Below are positions 7,653 through 10,655 of a stretch of 10,655 nucleotides of DNA, piece after piece (position 1 is the first letter of the stretch; each line of letters starts with the position of its first letter). The DNA is taken from contig QEUW01000325.1 in assembly GCA_003577005.1 (NCBI GenBank), positions 1-10,655 on the forward strand, in the 5' to 3' direction. A program made the position numbers and the translations under genes. The notes beneath the pieces were generated by a model that saw only the letters and a list, made by a program, of their open reading frames with translations, was not told the origin of the DNA and ran no database searches. Source of the stretch: Chloroflexota bacterium (lineage in GTDB: Bacteria; Chloroflexota; Anaerolineae; Caldilineales; Caldilineaceae).

Positions 7653-8000
7653 TCAGCCCCCCCGGCCTGTCTTCTGGCTGTGGTGGCTATGGCACAGCGG
7701 CTGGAGGTTGCTTGCCTCATCGCTGCCGCCCTGCCGCCTGGGTACGATGTGGTCCACGTCGGTGGCCAGGGTAGTGCGGCCTTCAGCCAGGCAGAGCACA
7801 CAAAGAGGATCAGATCGAAGGATCATCCTTCTTGTCTTCTGCCAACGGCGGCCATACCCTCGTGCTGCAGCGGACCCACGGCGCTGGTCATACTCCTGCT
7901 GGGCTGCCCGCCCGGTGGGACCACACACGCTGCACCGACCATTGCGTACGATGCCTGCGCAGCCTGGCTTGGTGCAGCTCCGGCCCGCCTTGGTTGGCAT
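7653..8000 (-). CDS. HNH endonuclease of the packaging module
   Basis: The 115-residue protein has two zinc-type Cys clusters (Cys9/Cys14/Cys23/Cys26 and Cys67/Cys70) and a complete HNH core: DVDHIVP with Asp83-His84, Asn98 in SNLQPLC, and His104/His106/His107 in CHSHHSQKT. Small HNH proteins directly upstream of TerS/TerL are a recognised part of HK97-type packaging modules and can help the terminase to cut DNA. The ATG at 8000 shares one base with the preceding stop (TGATG) and has GAGGGG nine bases upstream. The N-terminal Cys cluster reads CTKPGCAGIVRNGRCSVC, a common zinc ribbon ahead of this domain. The central basic stretch (GYGRRWQKTRRMILRSD) fits DNA binding. Confidence 0.93.
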   Translation of the reverse strand: MPTKAGRSCTKPGCAGIVRNGRCSVCGPTGRAAQQEYDQRRGSAAARGYGRRWQKTRRMILRSDPLCVLCLAEGRTTLATDVDHIVPRRQGGSDEASNLQPLCHSHHSQKTGRGG

Positions 8001-8245
8001 CAGGCCGTACCCCTCATGCCAGCGGTCAGCCGCTGGTGAATCTCTGCTGGCGCCCCCACAGCGTTGAACGCACCGCCATTACGCAACTGCACCTCGGTGA
8101 TGGAAACATATTCGCCATCAAGCTGGCGCATCGAGCGCGGCAACAGGGCCACCACGTCGCCAGGTTCAACATAGCCCAGGTCCGCCGAATCAGATCGACG
8201 CCCGTCTATCGTCACATGCTGTGTTACAACCTGAATTTCGATCAT
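8000..8245 (-). CDS. Small soluble protein with a VEPGD strand, 81 aa
   Basis: The product MIEIQVVTQHVTIDGRRSDS continues as a beta-rich protein with YVEPGDVVALLPRSM near residues 25-39 and ITEVQLRNGGAFNAVGAP further on. The ATG at 8245 is chosen because it begins a strand with normal composition; the ribosome site is weak and GTG/TTG starts at 8293/8290 (after a GGGGGG run) remain possible. The stop overlaps the HNH start by one base. The VEPGD turn recalls the LEPGD turn of the 92-aa protein before the portal gene, and both follow a membrane microprotein. Beyond this turn I see little sequence similarity, so common origin is a suggestion only. Function unknown. Confidence 0.62.
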   Translation of the reverse strand: MIEIQVVTQHVTIDGRRSDSADLGYVEPGDVVALLPRSMRQLDGEYVSITEVQLRNGGAFNAVGAPAEIHQRLTAGMRGTA

Positions 8246-8366
8246 GCTTTTTACGTTCTTCAAGCGTCTCATCCGCACGTGCGGCGACAACACAAGCCCC
8301 CCAAATCAAGAGGAGGACCAAGACGATCACGAACACGAACCCACCGAAGAGACAGATCCACCACAT
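8190..8366 (-). CDS. Putative membrane microprotein, 58 aa
   Basis: An ATG at 8366 opens a 58-codon frame whose first 29 residues are almost wholly hydrophobic: MWWICLFGGFVFVIVLVLLL then IWGACVVAA. A charged stretch ADETLEERKKHDR and a polar tail follow. The design, one membrane helix and a basic cytoplasmic tail, matches the 53-aa protein between terL and the EPGD-type gene. It overlaps the MuF-like gene by 40 bases and the next gene's chosen start by 56 bases, which is more than elsewhere in this operon, so the tail may be an artefact of local decay. The ribosome site is weak. I list it because the hydrophobic run is too clean to be chance. Confidence 0.5.
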   Translation of the reverse strand: MWWICLFGGFVFVIVLVLLLIWGACVVAARADETLEERKKHDRNSGCNTACDDRRASI

Positions 8367-8965
8367 TGCGCCACTCTGATCCCTGCATCTTGCAGATCAC
8401 GAATCACGATGGCGGACCCGGCCTGATGAGCGTCTGCTACGATGGTGGCTGCAATGTGACGAGACCGGTTCAATGCCATGTCCCAGTACAACCTGCGGAG
8501 ATCTCGGTCGATATGCCTAGCCCCCGGCCGCTTGAGCGACTCGACGATCCGTTCGCACATGATGGAATTAATCTGCTCGAGCAGCTCGTCAGCACACCGA
8601 TCCAAATACTGGACCGCCTGCGGATGGGCGAGGGTGAAGGTCAGCGGAAGGCCAACAGAGGCGATTGCGGCCTTGCCACCAATGCGCATGGCCTGTTGTA
8701 CAGCGCCGTCGATCGACCCCAGGAAGAGGGCGGACGTCTCAGCCGTCGTCTGGCTGACAAGGTTGAGTAGGTCAGCAGCGACGATGATTCGCTGTGGTTG
8801 GCCCGGTGCCCCTTGGGCGCGGCGCCACCATGGGCCACCCACGGGCGCCTGATAGGTCTTGGGCTGTAGCGTGGCGAAGGCGCGCATCAAGATTTCCCCG
8901 TGCGCCTCAAATGCCTTGCGCAAGGCCCTCGACAGGCGTAGCTTGACCCGTCTCAACTCGTCCAT
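8327..8965 (-). CDS. MuF-like minor head protein, apparently lacking its C-terminal motif
   Basis: The 212-residue product starts at ATG 8965 with GGTGG five bases upstream, immediately after a terminator-like hairpin. After a basic helical N-terminus it shows the layout of the N-terminal part of MuF-type proteins: FTLAHPQAVQYLDRCADELLEQIN near 110-133, then a ERIVESLKRPG helix, and NRSRHIAATIVADAHQAGSAI near 175-195, equivalent to the 'R..iA.TEv..A...G' block. In complete relatives a Cys/His segment (CxxC ... HPxCRC) follows. Here the protein ends within 20 residues as GIRVAQCGGSVSSVGSCS, and neither alternative frame carries the missing part. So the tail seems lost, replaced by the start of the microprotein gene. 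Position before HNH and terminase is unusual, as MuF proteins normally follow the portal. The family call is from pattern only. Confidence 0.6.
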   Translation of the reverse strand: MDELRRVKLRLSRALRKAFEAHGEILMRAFATLQPKTYQAPVGGPWWRRAQGAPGQPQRIIVAADLLNLVSQTTAETSALFLGSIDGAVQQAMRIGGKAAIASVGLPLTFTLAHPQAVQYLDRCADELLEQINSIMCERIVESLKRPGARHIDRDLRRLYWDMALNRSRHIAATIVADAHQAGSAIVIRDLQDAGIRVAQCGGSVSSVGSCS

Positions 8966-8975
8966 CGCATCCACC

Positions 8976-9023
8976 AAAAGAAAAGAGCGACTTGTCAAGG
9001 GAAACCCCTTGATAAGTCGCTCT
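8976..9023 (-). terminator. Long hairpin with T-tract (intrinsic terminator or attenuator) just before the head operon
   Basis: The two 18-base arms (9023-9006 and 9001-8984) pair with one mismatch around a 4-base loop. On the minus strand the second arm runs into TTTTCTTTT, giving an intrinsic-terminator shape for leftward transcription. The T-tract ends one base before GGTGG, the ribosome site of the MuF-like gene. It could end CRISPR transcription, or act as a conditional terminator that late transcription must pass. Confidence 0.75.
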
Positions 9024-9034
9024 AGGCGATCTCA

Positions 9035-9050
9035 CGGCCCACGTGGGCCG
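9035..9050. promoter_or_regulatory. Perfect 16-bp palindrome (possible operator or hairpin)
   Basis: CGGCCCACGTGGGCCG is a perfect inverted repeat with no spacer, centred on CACGTG. It sits between the terminator-like hairpin (8976-9023) and another inverted repeat (9069-9099). A regulator site or RNA hairpin is equally possible. Confidence 0.4.
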
Positions 9051-9068
9051 CAGCTCTTCGGTTTCTTC

Positions 9069-9107
9069 GGGCCGACCTTATGGGTGATCTGGTCGGCCCT
9101 TTATAAT
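9069..9107 (+). terminator. Inverted repeat followed by TTTATAATTT (possible rightward terminator, or operator)
   Basis: GGGCCGACC (9069-9077) and GGTCGGCCC (9091-9099) form a perfect 9-bp stem with a 13-base loop. On the plus strand a T-rich tract follows, as in an intrinsic terminator, which would stop rightward transcription before the CRISPR array. No rightward gene is visible to need it. On the minus strand it overlaps the expected start point of a possible promoter (9100-9128), so an operator role is also possible. Confidence 0.45.
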
Positions 9108-9128
9108 TTGGTCAGCCGGGGAAGTCCA
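9100..9128 (-). promoter_or_regulatory. Possible sigma70-type promoter for the head/packaging operon
   Basis: On the minus strand TGGACT (9128-9123, four of six consensus bases) lies 17 bp from TATAAA (9105-9100, five of six). The start would fall near 9093, so the transcript would meet the long terminator-like hairpin after about 70-110 bases, before any gene. The -35 is weak. Support comes from spacing and position. Confidence 0.35.
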
Positions 9129-9215
9129 CGAGGGACATAAACGCCACATTGCGCAGGACGACTGGTTACGCCTGGCGTTGTGGCCACCCGGCTATCTATT
9201 CTAAGTATACCACAC

Positions 9216-9730
9216 CGGTCACCCCCACGCTTTGGGGAATACCTCGGTTCAAAAATGTAGCGCCCTTCCCCATCCGGTTCACCCCCACGCTGGTGGGGAA
9301 TACTTGTAACTCTCTGTATGATGCTGTCACCCTACCGGTTCACCCCCACGCTGGTGGGGAATACATTATCATGGGCGCCGGCGCTGGTTTGTGGATCGGT
9401 TCACCCCCACGCTTGTGGGGAATACCCCCAGCACGTCGCCGGGAGCGTTGCGCAGGTCGGTTCACCCCCACGCTTGTGGGGAATACGACCAGGCCGTTGA
9501 TTGAACCTGAATCATCTTCGGTTCACCCCCACGCTTGTGGGGAATACGCATCAACAAGCTCATACATCCAAGTCGCATTCGGTTCACCCCCACGCTTGTG
9601 GGGAATACGATATTGTTCGATCACAGGTATCGAGGCCCCTCGGTTCACCCCCACGCTTGTGGGGAATACTTCGTCTATTATTCATCGTCAACCTCGATAT
9701 ACGGTTCACCCCCACGCTTGTGGGGAATAC
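9216..9730 (-). CRISPR. Type I-E-like CRISPR array, nine repeats and eight spacers, no cas genes
   Basis: Repeats of 29 bases start at 9275, 9336, 9397, 9458, 9519, 9580, 9641 and 9702, with a 27-base decayed copy at 9216-9242. All eight spacers are exactly 32 bases (61-base period). Read on the minus strand, the repeat begins GTATTCCCCAC, has a CCCCAC/GTGGGG stem and ends GTGAACCG, the type I-E pattern in which the last eight bases form the crRNA 5' handle. Repeats at 9397-9730 are identical. Those at 9275 and 9336 have a G for T in the loop, and the copy at 9216 has lost two bases. This places the old trailer end at low coordinates and the leader above 9730, agreeing with the repeat's orientation. 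By eye no spacer matches anything in the window. Confidence 0.98.
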
Positions 9731-9757
9731 ACTTAAGCTCAGTCATCCCGCTTGAGT
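9731..9757. repeat. Inverted repeat at the leader-repeat junction
   Basis: ACTTAAGC (9731-9738) and GCTTGAGT (9750-9757) form 8-base arms with one imperfect pair and an 11-base spacer. They abut the newest CRISPR repeat, where adaptation complexes recognise leader sequence. It may be a leader element or chance; it also covers the stop codon of the short frame ending at 9739. Confidence 0.35.
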
Positions 9758-9930
9758 GACATGGCCACAAACGTTGGACCCGGGCGCAACCGACCCAGAC
9801 GGGCAACGCGCTGAACTCGCCACCGTTCGGTCATCTCGGCAAAGTCGCCCAGCCGCTGGACAGCCGCGCTGTGCAGACTCGGATCGGATGATTGAAGCTG
9901 GCGGATCAAGGTTGGTAGTTCGGTTGCCAT
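9739..9930 (-). CDS. Doubtful 63-aa ORF in the CRISPR leader region
   Basis: From ATG 9930 the frame reads MATELPTLIRQLQSSDPSLH and SAAVQRLGDFAEM, which looks like one HEAT-type helical pair, then a basic run ending VAMSLKRDD. An in-frame ATG at 9957 (72 residues) is an alternative, but its AGGA is too close. For 9930 only a weak GAG precedes. The stop lies eight bases before the first CRISPR repeat, so if real it shares its transcript with the array and occupies the leader. It could equally be a chance frame in leader DNA or a relic of a longer HEAT protein. The frame extends to 10056 without a better start. Confidence 0.3.
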   Translation of the reverse strand: MATELPTLIRQLQSSDPSLHSAAVQRLGDFAEMTERWRVQRVARLGRLRPGPTFVAMSLKRDD

Positions 9931-10004
9931 CGTTCTCAACAGTCGCTCGGTGCGCATATCCTCAGCCAGGCCGCAGCGGAAACGTGTGCGCGGTCGTCGA
10001 TTGA

Positions 10005-10034
10005 ATCGTAGCACGGATGGTCTATTTATGTCAA
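10005..10034 (-). promoter_or_regulatory. Strong sigma70-type promoter facing the CRISPR array
   Basis: On the minus strand a perfect TTGACA (10034-10029) is separated by 18 bp from TACGAT (10010-10005), which is preceded by TG one base upstream (extended -10). Transcription would begin near 9998 and run into the array about 270 bases further on. The -35 overlaps the stop codon of the 64-aa gene. This is the best promoter match in the window. Confidence 0.6.
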
Positions 10035-10225
10035 GCCTCTGCGGATATGCTCTCATTGTCTGTCTGAACCCTACATGCTGGCTTTAACCGGAGTTGGCTG
10101 GCGGGTCGGTAATCGTTCAACTGAATCATCTCACGCTTCCCACGTACCACAATCTCAATCAACTCGAGCTCAGGGTCAAAGCGGAAGATGAGTTTGTGCC
10201 GCCGCCGCACCTCTCGCCACGCCAT
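10031..10225 (-). CDS. Small basic protein of unknown function, 64 aa
   Basis: The ATG at 10225 (AGAGG seven bases upstream) is preferred over the ATG at 10231, where the same purines sit too close. The product starts MAWREVRRRHKLIFRFDPEL and continues ELIEIVVRGKREMIQLNDYRP, a beta-hairpin-like pair of strands, then a variable polar tail. Small proteins with the pattern 'HK.(I/V)FR(F/Y)(D/N)P ... I.(I/V)..RG' followed by 'DL/N.YR' occur in phages as I recall, without known function. It lies ten bases after the stop of the membrane-anchored protein and probably shares its operon. The strong promoter of the array begins in its stop codon. Confidence 0.6.
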   Translation of the reverse strand: MAWREVRRRHKLIFRFDPELELIEIVVRGKREMIQLNDYRPASQLRLKPACRVQTDNESISAEA

Positions 10226-10235
10226 GCCCATACCT

Positions 10236-10655
10236 CTACACGAAGCCCGTCAGCAACGATCCGACGATCACACCGATGATCACTGACGCACCAAAGATTA
10301 TGATGCGTATCCATAGGGGCATCGCCTGCGCATGTTTCAGATCTGCCTTGATCTGGGGCAGTTCATACTCCAGCCTTGTCTCGATGCGGATCAGCCGGTC
10401 TTGGATATCGCGCAGCACATCATTGTCATGGTAGCGCCGGGTGGGAGCGCTCGGACCAGCCCGATAGTAGCGATACTTGCCGCCCTCTGGCCGAGCTCGC
10501 AGATAGGCATCGTGGAAGTTATTTGTATGCGCCAGCTCACCCGATAGAAGGATGCCAAAGCGCTGGGCATCGGCGTCCCCCACGTCGCCGCAATGAACGA
10601 AGAGATCGACGCCCCTGGCGTCCAGCCGCGCGACCGCGTCCCGCACCTTCGCGGT
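10236..10655 (-). CDS. XhlA/BhlA-like membrane-anchored protein with an unrelated-looking N-terminal part (5' end outside window)
   Basis: The frame is open to the window edge, so the true start is not visible; a GTG at 10646 is only the first in-window candidate. The C-terminal 70 residues have the layout of XhlA/BhlA holin-like phage proteins: a heptad-like amphipathic helix (DVLRDIQDRLIRIETRLEYE) then a basic/aromatic turn and a single C-terminal membrane helix (LWIRIIIFGASVIIGVIVGS). The visible N-terminal part reads VRDAVARLDARGVDLFVHCG followed by DVGDADAQ, which recalls the second motif of metallophosphoesterases, but the other metal ligands are not present before the sequence changes character. 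So this may be a fusion or deletion joint. If the lysis assignment is right it supports phage DNA on both sides of the CRISPR array. Confidence 0.55.
   Translation of the reverse strand, partial: TAKVRDAVARLDARGVDLFVHCGDVGDADAQRFGILLSGELAHTNNFHDAYLRARPEGGKYRYYRAGPSAPTRRYHDNDVLRDIQDRLIRIETRLEYELPQIKADLKHAQAMPLWIRIIIFGASVIIGVIVGSLLTGFV

Noticed and set aside
7378..8770. Overlapping plus-strand frames of 229 and 312 aa
   Set aside because: They run antisense through TerS, HNH and several small genes without any recognisable domain or ribosome site.
9129..9215. Possible tRNA or other structured RNA gene between the array trailer and the hairpin cluster
   Set aside because: AACGCCA and TGGCGTT can pair across about 25 bases, but no cloverleaf, anticodon arm or T-loop signature is present; I see nothing else in these bases.
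9243..9701. Self-targeting: spacers matching the phage genes of this window
   Set aside because: I compared the eight spacers with the window by eye and saw no convincing match. A proper alignment search against the full phage genome is still needed for a firm statement.
9149..9736. Plus-strand 195-aa frame with repeated HPHACGEY / FTPTLVGNT phrases (and similar frames at 9318-9500, 9501-9755, 9535-9759)
   Set aside because: These are translations of the CRISPR repeats in three frames, a well-known annotation artefact, with no gene-like start context.

Overview
The window is phage DNA: a dense, entirely minus-strand HK97-type packaging and head operon, with a cas-less type I-E CRISPR array next to it and further phage-like small genes beyond the array. 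All convincing genes lie on the minus strand, so gene order reads from high to low coordinates. Base composition is GC-rich. The host is most plausibly a GC-rich bacterium such as a member of Chloroflexota. This is a low-confidence guess from the repeat type, the style of the HK97 proteins and a G/C-rich palindromic repeat of a kind common in such genomes. No integrase, attachment site or tRNA is visible, so prophage and free phage contig cannot be told apart.

Layout in transcription order. (1) 10655-10031: the end of a membrane-anchored XhlA/BhlA-like protein, running off the window, and a 64-aa small protein. (2) 10034-10005: a very good sigma70-type promoter (TTGACA, 18 bp, extended TACGAT) pointing at the CRISPR array. 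A doubtful short ORF lies between this promoter and the array. (3) 9730-9216: a type I-E-like array of nine 29-nt repeats and eight spacers, each exactly 32 nt. The repeat at the low-coordinate end is decayed, so the leader lies at the high-coordinate end and the array reads on the minus strand. No cas gene is present. (4) 9215-8966: a non-coding block packed with inverted repeats, holding a possible promoter and a long terminator-like hairpin whose T-tract abuts the ribosome binding site of the first operon gene. (5) 8965-7653: a MuF-like head protein that seems to lack its C-terminus, a 58-aa membrane microprotein, an 81-aa protein and an HNH endonuclease. (6) 7571-5528: small (P27-type) and large terminase subunits. 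(7) 5528-5102: a 53-aa membrane microprotein and a 92-aa protein. (8) 5114-3051: a portal protein fused to a C-terminal MuF-like domain. (9) 3039-2328: 76-, 65- and 96-aa small proteins, the first two membrane-like. (10) 2320-1759: a HK97 prohead protease gene broken by a frameshift inside a palindromic repeat. (11) 1746-430: the major capsid protein. (12) 378-1: the start of a probable head accessory protein.

How it works together: HNH, TerS and TerL form the DNA packaging machine, the portal is its docking ring, MuF-type domains are head-assembly or ejected proteins, and the protease should mature the capsid shell. Start and stop codons overlap through most of the operon (TGATG and ATGA junctions), which implies translational coupling. 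The points most worth a second look are the cas-less array lying between phage genes, the promoter/terminator-like leader in front of the late genes, the repeat-borne frameshift in the protease, the membrane-microprotein plus small-protein pairs spread through the operon, and the presence of two MuF-like domains.
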